A stretch of 33,894 nucleotides of DNA from an uncultured Neomegalonema sp. (lineage in GTDB: Bacteria > Pseudomonadota > Alphaproteobacteria > Rhodobacterales > Rhodobacteraceae): positions 1 to 33,894 of the forward strand of contig CALKIZ010000034.1 of assembly GCA_937995735.1 (NCBI GenBank), given 5' to 3'. Of the stretch, positions 1 through 6,880 are shown in pieces. The position numbers and the translations under genes are program-made. The stretch's first letter is position 1. The number at the start of each line of letters is the position of its first letter. The notes beneath the pieces are model-generated. The model was not told where the DNA came from, searched no databases, and saw nothing but the letters and a program-made list of their open reading frames with translations.

Positions 1-651
1 AAGGATCATCGTGGTTGTGGGCCGATAGCGCCGCTTGACCAGATCATTGGAAACCAGCCGACCGATACCGGAATTGGGTGTGAACAGGATAAACGGCTTT
101 TGTTTGAAACAGGCATCGAGTGACTGTCCTCCAAGGTCTGCGGGCAGGGCATAGACCAACTCTTCAGTGCGGATATTGGTATAGGTCAGGTTTGGTAAAT
201 CGGCATCCGAACGGGTAACAACCGCCGCTTCTAATTGGCGTTTTGCGACTTTGTTTTGCAAAGCATCGGACAATCCGGTTTCAACACGAAACTGAGTTTC
301 AGGCGCATTCTTGGCGGCTTGTGAAAGAAACCCCGGCAACAATCGCACACTCGCGGTCGCGATAAATCCGATCCGGTATTCTCCCTGTAAAACCGCATCC
401 GTGCGCGTCAGTGCCAATAAGCCGTCCTGCTCGGCAACGATCCGGCGTGAGCGTTCCGCAATATCCCGACCAAGCGGTGTCAGAGAGGGCGGGCGTACGG
501 AGCGGTCAAAAATTTGAACACCCAGATCACGCTCCAGCGTCTTCATCTGCATACTCACAGAAGAAAGCGTCATGTTCCGGTGCTTTGCTGCATCGGAAAA
601 CGACTCCAACTCGGCGATTGCAATTAATGTTTTGTAAAACTGTAAATTCAT
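1..651 (-). CDS. LysR-family transcriptional regulator (3' end beyond the window)
   Basis: Reading the minus strand from an ATG at 651 gives an open frame of 217 codons that runs off the left edge. The N-terminus (MNLQFYKTLIAIAELESFSD, then AAKHRNMTLSSVSMQMKTLE) is a typical LysR winged helix-turn-helix, ending in the family signature around LFDR/PLTPLG (here IFDRSVRPPSLTPLG, about residues 47-61). The rest fits the start of the periplasmic-binding-like co-inducer domain. LysR proteins usually have about 300 residues, so roughly the last 80-90 are missing. It diverges from the acyl-CoA dehydrogenase-like gene with only 75 bp between the starts, which is the classic layout for a LysR regulator controlling its neighbour; that is inference. 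The effector is unknown. Confidence 0.9.
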   Translation of the reverse strand, partial: MNLQFYKTLIAIAELESFSDAAKHRNMTLSSVSMQMKTLERDLGVQIFDRSVRPPSLTPLGRDIAERSRRIVAEQDGLLALTRTDAVLQGEYRIGFIATASVRLLPGFLSQAAKNAPETQFRVETGLSDALQNKVAKRQLEAAVVTRSDADLPNLTYTNIRTEELVYALPADLGGQSLDACFKQKPFILFTPNSGIGRLVSNDLVKRRYRPTTTMIL

Positions 652-726
652 AAATTCAGTATTATTGAATATAATAAAAAATTTAATTCGATTTTCGTTT
701 ACTCACAGATCTGTTACGATTGTTGC
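652..726. promoter_or_regulatory. Divergent promoter region with candidate LysR operator
   Basis: This 75-bp AT-rich gap separates the divergent LysR and acyl-CoA dehydrogenase-like genes. It holds a short inverted repeat, TATTAT (660-665) and ATAATA (671-676) with a 5-bp spacer, which fits the loose LysR T-N11-A box format. No clear sigma70 hexamers or Shine-Dalgarno could be assigned with confidence. Confidence 0.4.
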
Positions 727-1950
727 ATGACCCAGACAGAAAACGCCTTCCAAAACACCGCCCGCGATCTTGCTGATCGTTTCGCCCCCCGTGCTGCTGA
801 ATGGGATCAATCCCGCAGCTATTGTTGGGAAAATGTGACCGAGATGGCGGATGCCGGTCTGATGGGCATGACCATCCCGACAGAATATGGCGGTCAGGGC
901 GCATCCTTCTTCGATGTGGCGCTTGCTGTAGAAGAAATCGCCAAAGCCTGTACCCTCAGCGCCCGCATTCTGGTTGAGGCGAATATGGGCGGGATCAGTG
1001 CTGTAATGGCATACGGCACGCCGGAGCAAAAAGCCTTCTGTGCGCCTATCGTGTTGGCGGGGGATAAACCGGCGATTTGTATTACCGAGCCGGATGCGGG
1101 CAGTGCAGCGACCGAGATGACGACGACTGCACAACGCTCAGGCAACAAATATATTCTGAATGGCTGCAAGCATTGGATCACCGGCGGCGGTGTTTCGAAA
1201 CTGCACCTCGTCTTTGCGCGGGTGCTGGATGAGAATGGCACGGAGTTGGGGATTGGCGGCTTTATCGTTCACCGTGACCCGGAGCAGGGTATTGACCCCG
1301 AAGGCTTTGATATTGTCAGCCGCGAACGCACAATGGGCCTTTGCGGAATGCCCGAGGCAACACTCGTTTTCGAAAATGTTGAAGTCGATGCGGATTTCGC
1401 TGTGATCCCGCCCTCTGGCTTTAAGCGCGGCTTTGCCGATCTGATGAACGCTTATAACAGCCAGCGCGTTGGCGCCGGAACGATTGCAATGGGCGTTGCC
1501 GCCGGAGCGCTTGACCATGCCAAGCGCTATCTGAAAGAGCGTCACCAATTCGGGCGACCTATTGCAGAATTCCAAGGCTTGCAATGGATGCTGGCCGATA
1601 TGGATACCAGCGTTCACGCCTCGCGGTTGATGTTGCATGAGGCGGCAAAGTCCCGTGGACCAAATGGCAGCCGGTTCCCTGATATGACAATGGCGGCGCG
1701 GGCCAAATTGTTTGCTTCCGAAGCGGCCATCAAAGTCGTGAACGATGCCCTCCAGATGTTCGGCGCAAGAGGCTACGGCGCTGCTGAACCGCTAGAACGC
1801 ATGTACCGCGATGTCCGCATGTTCACGATAGGCGGCGGCACGGCTCAGATTTTAAGAACACAAGTTGCAGGCAGCATACTCGAAATGCGCACCCCCCAAA
1901 CACGCTACCAACCCGAAGAAATGACCTACGGCCTCCAAGCCGCCGAATAA
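727..1950 (+). CDS. Acyl-CoA dehydrogenase-like flavoprotein, possibly a desulfinase
   Basis: The 407-aa protein has the three-part acyl-CoA dehydrogenase fold: N-terminal helices, a beta domain with the FAD/substrate motif CITEPDAGSA (about 118-127), and a C-terminal helical domain with RHQFGRPIAEFQG. True dehydrogenases abstract the alpha proton with a Glu in a xYEGT motif or, in the isovaleryl-CoA group, in helix G. Here the first position is Gly370 (TIGGGT, 367-372) and the helix-G position is Gln246 (NSQR). From memory, 3-sulfinopropanoyl-CoA desulfinases of this superfamily use a Gln at about 246 and an Arg at about 84; Arg80 lies in the matching region here. The fold is certain, the substrate is not. 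The start is the ATG at 727; no good Shine-Dalgarno precedes it. Confidence 0.85.
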   Translation: MTQTENAFQNTARDLADRFAPRAAEWDQSRSYCWENVTEMADAGLMGMTIPTEYGGQGASFFDVALAVEEIAKACTLSARILVEANMGGISAVMAYGTPEQKAFCAPIVLAGDKPAICITEPDAGSAATEMTTTAQRSGNKYILNGCKHWITGGGVSKLHLVFARVLDENGTELGIGGFIVHRDPEQGIDPEGFDIVSRERTMGLCGMPEATLVFENVEVDADFAVIPPSGFKRGFADLMNAYNSQRVGAGTIAMGVAAGALDHAKRYLKERHQFGRPIAEFQGLQWMLADMDTSVHASRLMLHEAAKSRGPNGSRFPDMTMAARAKLFASEAAIKVVNDALQMFGARGYGAAEPLERMYRDVRMFTIGGGTAQILRTQVAGSILEMRTPQTRYQPEEMTYGLQAAE

Positions 1951-2027
1951 AGCAGGCGCGCTCCGAACCGAATTCAGTAGGACGTGAGAAGCGGTTCAAT
2001 CTTTATTGCCTCTACTTAATTCCTAGC

Positions 2028-2052
2028 TATTTTGTGAATAATTCACAAAATA
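2028..2052. promoter_or_regulatory. Perfect 11-bp inverted repeat, candidate operator of the hicBA-like pair
   Basis: TATTTTGTGAA (2028-2038) and TTCACAAAATA (2042-2052) are exact reverse complements separated by 3 bp. The site lies about 100 bp upstream of the DUF1902/HicA pair in otherwise non-coding DNA. Antitoxins of such pairs commonly bind dyads upstream of their own operon, so an autoregulatory operator is the simplest reading. The distance is a little long, and a factor unrelated to the antitoxin could also bind here. Confidence 0.5.
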
Positions 2053-2150
2053 ACAGGGAATATTTTAACGGATTCGGAAAAACGTACTCATCGAGAAACC
2101 GCTACGGTATATGTCTGTCATGCGTAGGCTTCTTTTTGACTGGAGTTCAA

Positions 2151-2399
2151 ATGCGAAACTTTCATGTGAGCGCTCTTTGGGATAAAGAGGCGCAAGTCTT
2201 TTATTCTGAATCTGATATCATCGGCTTGCATGTGGAGGCCAAAACGATTGATGAGTTTAAGGAAGTCATGATGGCCTTGGCTCCTGAATTAATCATGGAA
2301 AATCATTTGAGCATCGACGACCTTTCCAAAAAGCCAATCGTTGACCTTATCCCTTCTATATTCTTCCAGTCTCCCAATTCAGACCATGTGCCTGCTTGA
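2151..2399 (+). CDS. DUF1902 HicB-like antitoxin
   Basis: This is an 82-aa protein beginning MRNFHVSALWDKEAQVFY. The opening strand pattern, an acidic/hydrophobic mid-section (SDIIGLHVEAKTIDEFKEVM) and the small size are characteristic of DUF1902 proteins, a HicB-like partial RNase H fold that pairs with HicA. The ATG at 2151 was chosen because a TGGAG Shine-Dalgarno precedes it; the frame is open further up to a GTG at 2034, but that part overlaps the putative operator and lacks family similarity. The hicA-like toxin gene follows after 16 bp. Antitoxin-first order is known in some hicBA operons. It should neutralise the toxin and repress the operon. Confidence 0.75.
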   Translation: MRNFHVSALWDKEAQVFYSESDIIGLHVEAKTIDEFKEVMMALAPELIMENHLSIDDLSKKPIVDLIPSIFFQSPNSDHVPA

Positions 2400-2415
2400 T
2401 TTAAGAAACTAAAAA

Positions 2416-2610
2416 ATGGCCAAGGGTTTTTACAAAGACGTCGTGAAACTTTTAAAAGCCCGAGGCTATCATAAGGCAGATGGTGGTAAAGGATCACACG
2501 AAAAATGGGTTCATGAAGAAGGACCCACTGTCATTGTTCCATTCAATATGCAGAGTCGCCACACTGCGAACAGCATCCTTACCAGTGCGGGTATTGACCA
2601 GAGGTTTTAA
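2416..2610 (+). CDS. hicA: HicA-family mRNA interferase toxin
   Basis: This 64-aa protein has the double-stranded RNA-binding-like HicA/YcfA fold: MAKGFYKDVVKLLKARGYHK, then GSHEKW with the catalytic His28, then a PTVIVPF strand and a terminal helix (TANSILTSAGI). HicA toxins cleave mRNA and are blocked by HicB-type partners such as the DUF1902 protein immediately upstream. Length is normal for the family, so it looks intact. The pair sits at the left edge of the GTA-like cluster, in the place where a terminase would usually be found. Confidence 0.85.
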   Translation: MAKGFYKDVVKLLKARGYHKADGGKGSHEKWVHEEGPTVIVPFNMQSRHTANSILTSAGIDQRF

Positions 2611-2630
2611 AATCAGGCGACACTGATTTT
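2609..2630 (+). terminator. Weak stem-loop at the hicA stop codon
   Basis: AAAATCAG (2609-2616) and CTGATTTT (2623-2630) form an 8-bp stem with a 6-nt loop, overlapping the hicA stop codon and ending in a short T run. It is AT-rich, so termination would be weak. Confidence 0.45.
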
Positions 2631-2716
2631 CGCGACACCTTTGAGCGGTGATATTTCCAAATAAACTAATGACCAGCAATTGCCATGCGTTCAGGTATTC
2701 GTTTTACAGGATGGAT

Positions 2717-2810
2717 TAGAGCATTCTGAATTTCATTCGGACCAACATTCCCACCAAGATATGTGCGAATGTTGATACTCTTTGACTCATACGGAATTCA
2801 GAAGGTTCTA
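2717..2810. repeat. 94-bp nested palindromic element (MITE-like or structured RNA)
   Basis: The outer arms at 2717-2734 and 2793-2810 are imperfect inverted repeats matching at 15 of 18 positions, with cores TTCTGAATT and AATTCAGAA. Nested inside is a second exact pair, CAACATTC (2743-2750) and GAATGTTG (2767-2774). The whole therefore folds as one interrupted hairpin. The size and terminal inverted repeats suggest a miniature inverted-repeat element or a REP-like dispersed palindrome. No clear target-site duplication was seen. The rest of 2611-3022 holds no convincing gene. Confidence 0.55.
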
Positions 2811-3022
2811 GATGTGAGTTAAGTGAAAGACTTCCACATCCCCGTGCCATGTTCGCACATGTAAAGGCTGGAATCCGTCCCGCTCGCTTTCTACTCAAAA
2901 ATCTTCGTGAAAGAGTCCCTTGTTTTTCGAGGGCGACTGCTACGCACCACCTCGGAACCTCGGGCCGCAACCCGAAGACCTCATTCCCCTAACATTCCGC
3001 TCCCCACCCAAAAGGCTCCCCT

Positions 3023-4078
3023 ATGCTTTCATTCTTCCGTCCTCCGCAATCCAAAGCCTCAGCGACCGGTGCGCTTGCCACGGTTCATGGCACAGGCCGT
3101 CCGGTTTGGACGCCGCGCGACCTCGCCTCGTTGACGCGGCAGTCTTATCTGACCAATGCCATCGCGCATCGTTGCGTGCGCCTCATCGCCGAGAGCGCCG
3201 CCAGCATTCCTCTGACCGTCACCGAGAAAGGCCGCAAGCAAACCGATCACCCTTTGCTCGCGTTGCTCCAGCGCCCAAACCCTTCACAGGATTGCTGCGC
3301 CTTAATGGAGGCGCTCTACGGTCATTTGCAGATTGCCGGAAACGCTTACCTTGAAGCCGTCCCGTCCGCGACCGGAACCCCCGGCGAGCTATACGCTCTG
3401 CGCCCTGACCGGATGCGCGTAATCCCCGGCAAGGCAGGTTGGCCCGAAGGCTATGAGTACCGCGTCGGCCATAAATCCGTCCGCTTCACACAAACCGAAG
3501 ACAGCGCCCCGATTTTGCACCTGAAGACCTTCCACCCGCTTGATGACCACTATGGCCTGTCGCCACTCGAAGCCGCCGCAATTCCCGTCGATGTCCACAA
3601 CGCCGCAAGCCGTTGGAACAAAGCCTTGCTCGATAATGCCGCGCGGCCTTCCGGTGCGATGGTCTATAACGGTCCCGACGGAACAGCCTTGTCTCCCGAT
3701 CAATATGACCGCCTGAAAGACCAACTCGAATCCCGCCACCAGGGGTCGGAAAATGCCGGACGTCCGATTTTGCTGGAGGGCGGTCTGGATTGGAAACCGA
3801 TGGGCTTTTCGCCGTCTGATATGGAGTTCATGAAAGGCAAAGACGCCGCCGCGCGGGAAATTGCATTGGCCTTTGGTGTTCCACCTTTGATCCTTGGTTT
3901 GCCGGGCGATAATACCCACGCGAATTACGCGGAGGCCAACCGTGCTTTTACGACTCAGACGATCGAGCCTTTGGTCAATAAAACCCTCAGCGCTTTCAGC
4001 CATTGGTTGTCACCGCAATACGGGGAACGCATCTTAATTGAACGGGCAGAGAACAAAGCCCCTGATCCTGCCCAATAA
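3023..4078 (+). CDS. HK97-type phage portal protein (RcGTA g3-like)
   Basis: The 351-aa protein belongs to the HK97 portal family, which forms the dodecameric ring through which DNA enters and leaves the capsid. Recognisable segments are NAIAHRCVRLIAESAASIPL near the N-terminus, the mid-region DDHYGLSPLEAAAIPVDVHN, and the conserved C-terminal AFGVPPLILGLPGDNTHANY followed by AEANRAF. RcGTA portals are somewhat longer, about 390 residues. In RcGTA the large terminase gene lies directly upstream; here there is none. The next GTA gene, the prohead protease, is displaced by a secreted-protein insertion. Confidence 0.93.
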   Translation: MLSFFRPPQSKASATGALATVHGTGRPVWTPRDLASLTRQSYLTNAIAHRCVRLIAESAASIPLTVTEKGRKQTDHPLLALLQRPNPSQDCCALMEALYGHLQIAGNAYLEAVPSATGTPGELYALRPDRMRVIPGKAGWPEGYEYRVGHKSVRFTQTEDSAPILHLKTFHPLDDHYGLSPLEAAAIPVDVHNAASRWNKALLDNAARPSGAMVYNGPDGTALSPDQYDRLKDQLESRHQGSENAGRPILLEGGLDWKPMGFSPSDMEFMKGKDAAAREIALAFGVPPLILGLPGDNTHANYAEANRAFTTQTIEPLVNKTLSAFSHWLSPQYGERILIERAENKAPDPAQ

Positions 4079-4155
4079 TCGGCATACTCGCCATGCAGAG
4101 TTGATCCGGCTGCAGGAAATAGCCATTCTGCGGCAAGTTTAAAAGGAACACTCGT

Positions 4156-5526
4156 ATGCGTCGTATAATCCCTCTCATTGCGCTGGCACTGGCCGTCTTT
4201 ACCGCCTTTGCGCTTCCGGCCTCCGCCCAGCAATCTTCTTTTGGTTACACAAGCGGAAATACTGAAAAATCGCTAAGCACCTTTCCCTTCCCCACCGTAG
4301 AGGGCGTTGCCGTCGATCACTGTGTGAGGAGCGGCAGAGACTGTGGGCAGGGCGGCGCAGATTTTCTGTGTAAGATGAAAGGGTTCGACTCTGCGTCGAC
4401 CTGGAAGACCTACAAACCGGGCCAGACATATATCTTAGGGTCTAAGCGCTATTGTAACGATGCGAATTGTACGGGGTTCAGTACGATTAGTTGTGTCGCC
4501 GAGAAAAAAGCCCCTAAGCAGGCCCCCAAAAAAGTTGCCGATCAAAAGCAGGCCTTCCAATTTCCTACATTCCGGGGCGTCATCGTTGACCATTGCGAAC
4601 GAAGCGGCCGGAATTGCGGACGCGGCGGTGCAGACGCATTGTGTAAAATGAAGGGCTTTGACAAAGCGCTGGACTGGAAAGTCTATAAGCCGGGTCAAAC
4701 GTATATTCTGGGTTCTGAGCGGCTCTGTACTGACCCGAACTGTACGGGTTTCAGTGCGGTGACATGTACTTCGCAACATGCCGCAAAACAGCCTGCACCT
4801 TACACACCGGAGCCTTATAAAGCACCGGTAGCCAAAGAGACATTCAAATTCCCGAAAGTGCAGGGCGTGGTTGTCGATCACTGTGCAAGATTTGGCAGGA
4901 ATTGTGGTAAGGGCGGCGCAGATTTACTGTGCAACCTCCGTGGATATGATCGGGCGACCGATTGGAAAACATACACTGTCGGCAAGACATATGTAATTGG
5001 TTCACAGGCCGTTTGTGATGCTCCCAACTGTACAGGCTTGAGTTCGGTCAGTTGTGCAGGACTGCACCACGCGAAGAAAACCGGTGCGGATACGAAGAAA
5101 AAATCAACATCCGTCGGCGGCGGATTGGGTGCAATTTTACCATTCCTGCTCAATCCGAATTCCCAGCCGAATTCGCCTTTCTTCAATGATGGAAGAGGGC
5201 GTGATGATCGTCGGGGCTTCGGCAATGACGGCCGGAGTTTTGACAACAACCAACGCGGCTTTGGCAACAATCGAGGGTTTGCACGCACCGGCGCAATCCG
5301 ACGCTTTGCCTTCCCTCAATTCAATGGCATCAGCATCGACACCTGCACGGGGCGCGGCAGGAATTGCAAACGCGGTGGTGCAAATCTCTTTTGTCGCTCG
5401 AAAGGGTTTGCTGAAGCGGTCCGATGGAACACCTATCGTGCCGGTTCAACATGGTACACCGGCACCAATCGCCAGTGTCGCGGTGGCCGCTGTGTCGGCG
5501 TCACCGATCTGGTTTGCGGAAACTAA
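4156..5526 (+). CDS. Secreted protein with four six-cysteine repeats, inserted in the GTA-like cluster
   Basis: The 456-aa protein begins with a signal peptide (MRRIIPLIALALAVFTAFAL, predicted cleavage after ASA at residue 24). It has four repeats of about 70 residues at roughly 43-113, 136-204, 231-300 and 385-454. Each has six cysteines with exactly the same spacing, C-x6-C-x8-C-x27-C-x4-C-x7-C, plus shared GRxC, GGA(D/N) and KGF/RGY motifs, suggesting three disulphides per domain. A Gly/Asn/Asp/Arg-rich low-complexity linker (about 340-378) separates repeats 3 and 4. I do not recognise a named family with certainty. It has no counterpart among the RcGTA structural genes and separates portal from protease. 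A role on the cell surface or in the periplasm is inferred from the signal peptide only. Confidence 0.85.
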   Translation: MRRIIPLIALALAVFTAFALPASAQQSSFGYTSGNTEKSLSTFPFPTVEGVAVDHCVRSGRDCGQGGADFLCKMKGFDSASTWKTYKPGQTYILGSKRYCNDANCTGFSTISCVAEKKAPKQAPKKVADQKQAFQFPTFRGVIVDHCERSGRNCGRGGADALCKMKGFDKALDWKVYKPGQTYILGSERLCTDPNCTGFSAVTCTSQHAAKQPAPYTPEPYKAPVAKETFKFPKVQGVVVDHCARFGRNCGKGGADLLCNLRGYDRATDWKTYTVGKTYVIGSQAVCDAPNCTGLSSVSCAGLHHAKKTGADTKKKSTSVGGGLGAILPFLLNPNSQPNSPFFNDGRGRDDRRGFGNDGRSFDNNQRGFGNNRGFARTGAIRRFAFPQFNGISIDTCTGRGRNCKRGGANLFCRSKGFAEAVRWNTYRAGSTWYTGTNRQCRGGRCVGVTDLVCGN

Positions 5527-5553
5527 TTTTTGCTGCGAAGCAGCGAAAATTAG
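5523..5553. terminator. Stem-loop overlapping the stop codon of the six-cysteine repeat gene
   Basis: CTAATTTTTGCTGC (5523-5536) pairs with GCAGCGAAAATTAG (5540-5553) around a GAA loop, with one G-T pair. It includes the TAA stop codon. A partial direct copy of the right arm recurs at 5645-5666 (20 of 22 bases). Confidence 0.6.
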
Positions 5554-5589
5554 TCCGTCGATGACACAAGCATAAAACTAACAGCGGCA

Positions 5590-5611
5590 GATGGTCGGTC
5601 TTCCAACCATC
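5590..5611 (+). repeat. Small hairpin between two terminator-like elements
   Basis: GATGGT (5590-5595) and ACCATC (5606-5611) pair, with two further G-C pairs inside (5597-5598 with 5603-5604). The 28 bp ending here (5568-5595) recur in degenerate form at 11694-11721. Confidence 0.35.
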
Positions 5612-5668
5612 GAGAGCCTTTAACAATCTCTCCAAGTGTCCTTCGCGAAGCAGTGAAAATTAGTTCAG

Positions 5669-5696
5669 ATGGCCGGTTTTTCCGGCCATTTTTTTT
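5669..5696 (+). terminator. Strong intrinsic terminator before the prohead protease gene
   Basis: ATGGCCGG (5669-5676) and CCGGCCAT (5682-5689) form a GC-rich stem with a 5-nt T loop, followed by an unbroken T run to 5696. This is a textbook rho-independent terminator. It lies about 40 bp before the protease start, so the protease is probably not transcribed efficiently from further upstream. Confidence 0.85.
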
Positions 5697-5733
5697 GCGC
5701 GTATTTTTCCTGCCAATCCCACCCAATAGAAAC

Positions 5734-6255
5734 ATGGACCTACGCATGATTTCACGATCTATCCTCGAAACCAAATTCGCCCCGGTCACCCTGACCGAAA
5801 CCACCGCCACCGGGCAGATCGAAGGCTATGCCGCGATCTTTGGCGAGCCGGATAAAGGAGGGGACGTCATCGCCCCTACCGCTTTCGCCGCCAGCCTTGC
5901 GCGGCGCGCGGCTTCGGTAAAACTGCTCTGGCAACACGACCCCGCACAGCCCATTGGCATTTGGGACAGTATCACCGAAGACACGCGCGGCCTTCGGGTA
6001 AAGGGCCATCTTCTCACGAATGTGCAACGCGGAGCCGAAGCCGCCGCGCTCTTAGACGCAGGCGCGCTTGATGGCCTCTCCATCGGATATCGCGCCGTCA
6101 AAGCCGACCGACGAGGCCCGCACCGCCACCTGACAGAAATCGACCTCTGGGAAATCAGTCTGGTGACTTTCCCGATGAACGCGAATGCGCGTTTGGAGAA
6201 TCCGAGCAACGACTTAGCGGAAGCCCTAAGGAGCGCAGCGAGCGCTTTTCGTTGA
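5734..6255 (+). CDS. HK97-family prohead protease (RcGTA g4-like)
   Basis: This 173-aa serine peptidase (family S78) removes the capsid scaffold domain during maturation. The family features are GYAAIFGEPDKGGDVIAPTA, the catalytic-His region LLWQHDPAQPIG and the catalytic-Ser region LDGLSIGYRA, followed by LWEISLVTFPMN. The ATG at 5734 was chosen because the frame upstream runs through the intrinsic terminator; a second ATG at 5746 is possible. The substrate is the capsid protein encoded at 8564, which carries an N-terminal helical extension. The two genes are adjacent in RcGTA but are separated here by more than 2 kb of inserted sequence. Confidence 0.93.
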   Translation: MDLRMISRSILETKFAPVTLTETTATGQIEGYAAIFGEPDKGGDVIAPTAFAASLARRAASVKLLWQHDPAQPIGIWDSITEDTRGLRVKGHLLTNVQRGAEAAALLDAGALDGLSIGYRAVKADRRGPHRHLTEIDLWEISLVTFPMNANARLENPSNDLAEALRSAASAFR

Positions 6256-6520
6256 CCTCAGCCGCGCATTCGCGTCCGGCATTTACCCCAAGCACAAGCA
6301 GCGCAACGGCAAGTGCGTCGCGGCTCCACATTCCCGAAGGGAATGACAGAGGCGCGACCACTGAGAGTTCGCACTGAAATACGCCGCATTTCCCTCCCCC
6401 CACGGGGGAGGGTCAGGGTGGGGCCACGCGCCGTCTTATAATTATCGCACACCAAAGCGACCCTTCGAGACACTCGCGATGCTCGTTCCTTGTCTTAGCG
6501 ATTAGGTTTATCTTGGCGCG

Positions 6521-6569
6521 ATCCACTATGATTGTGGATGCCGTGATGGGGTGGCCACCCCATCACGGC
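6521..6569. repeat. Two adjacent hairpins including a perfect 30-bp palindrome
   Basis: ATCCAC (6521-6526) pairs with GTGGAT (6534-6539). Immediately after it, 6540-6554 (GCCGTGATGGGGTGG) is the exact reverse complement of 6555-6569, giving 15-bp arms with no spacer. Confidence 0.75.
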
Positions 6570-6606
6570 GTCGGCTGTCGGATCGTTAGTTCCTAAGCCT
6601 TGAGGG

Positions 6607-6686
6607 CTCAGGATGAAGGCAGTTCTTATTTTCAGGGATTAACCTCACCCTGAGGAAGCCCGATAGGGCTGTCTCGAAGGGTGTGA
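6607..6686 (+). repeat. Dispersed 80-bp repeat, copy A
   Basis: This copy reads CTCAGGATGAAGGCAGTTCT at its start and GGGCTGTCTCGAAGGGTGTG near its end. It aligns along nearly its whole length with the reverse complement of 11802-11882, sharing blocks such as GGCAGTTCTT, TGAGGAAGCCCG and AGGGCTGTCTC. It combines CTGAGGA and CTCGAAGG palindromic modules known to be widespread in alphaproteobacterial intergenic DNA. Confidence 0.75.
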
Positions 6687-6880
6687 CGTTGGTGTTGAAA
6701 TGACTGTTCTGTTGAGTAGGAGCGCAGCCAGCACCGACCTACCGCCAAACACCGCATTTCCCTCCCTCCACGAGGCAACGTCAGGATGGAGGCCAAGAAA
6801 TAACAACCCAAATAGCCTTAAGTGGAAACCATTCAAACCCGCCCTAAATCACTCTTAGTAGAAAAGATCCAAGGCCCGCC

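Larger units (their letters stand above)
6256..6880. repeat. Repeat-rich non-coding region between protease and DUF2177 genes
   Basis: No gene is supported in these 625 bp. The region contains two degenerate copies of a cytosine-rich motif (around 6386-6424 and 6752-6791, sharing CATTTCCCTCC and a later GTCAGG-TGG-GG block), two adjacent hairpins at 6521-6569, and one copy of a dispersed 80-bp repeat at 6607-6686. The content resembles the short dispersed palindromic repeats common between alphaproteobacterial genes rather than decayed coding DNA. Confidence 0.6.

Noticed and set aside
703-1638. Long minus-strand frames opposite the acyl-CoA dehydrogenase-like gene
   Set aside because: They are antisense shadows with skewed composition (Arg, Ser, His-rich) and no domain.
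2913-2937. Possible terminator upstream of the portal (AGTCCCTTG and a G-rich arm)
   Set aside because: The arms pair only with a bulge and there is no T tract after them.
2716-2970. Minus-strand open frame of 84 codons across the 94-bp palindrome
   Set aside because: It has no Shine-Dalgarno, no recognisable domain and overlaps a palindromic element, so it is more likely a chance frame.
2907-3134. Plus-strand frames running into the portal gene (2907 and 2920)
   Set aside because: They overlap the well-supported portal gene in other frames and give Arg/Pro-rich nonsense protein. They were also inspected for a terminase C-terminus and none was found.
4156-5526. Bacterial SH3 domains or scavenger-receptor repeats as explanation of the cysteine-rich protein
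   Set aside because: The cysteine spacing and Gly-Gly-Ala motifs do not fit either pattern that I know, so no family was assigned.
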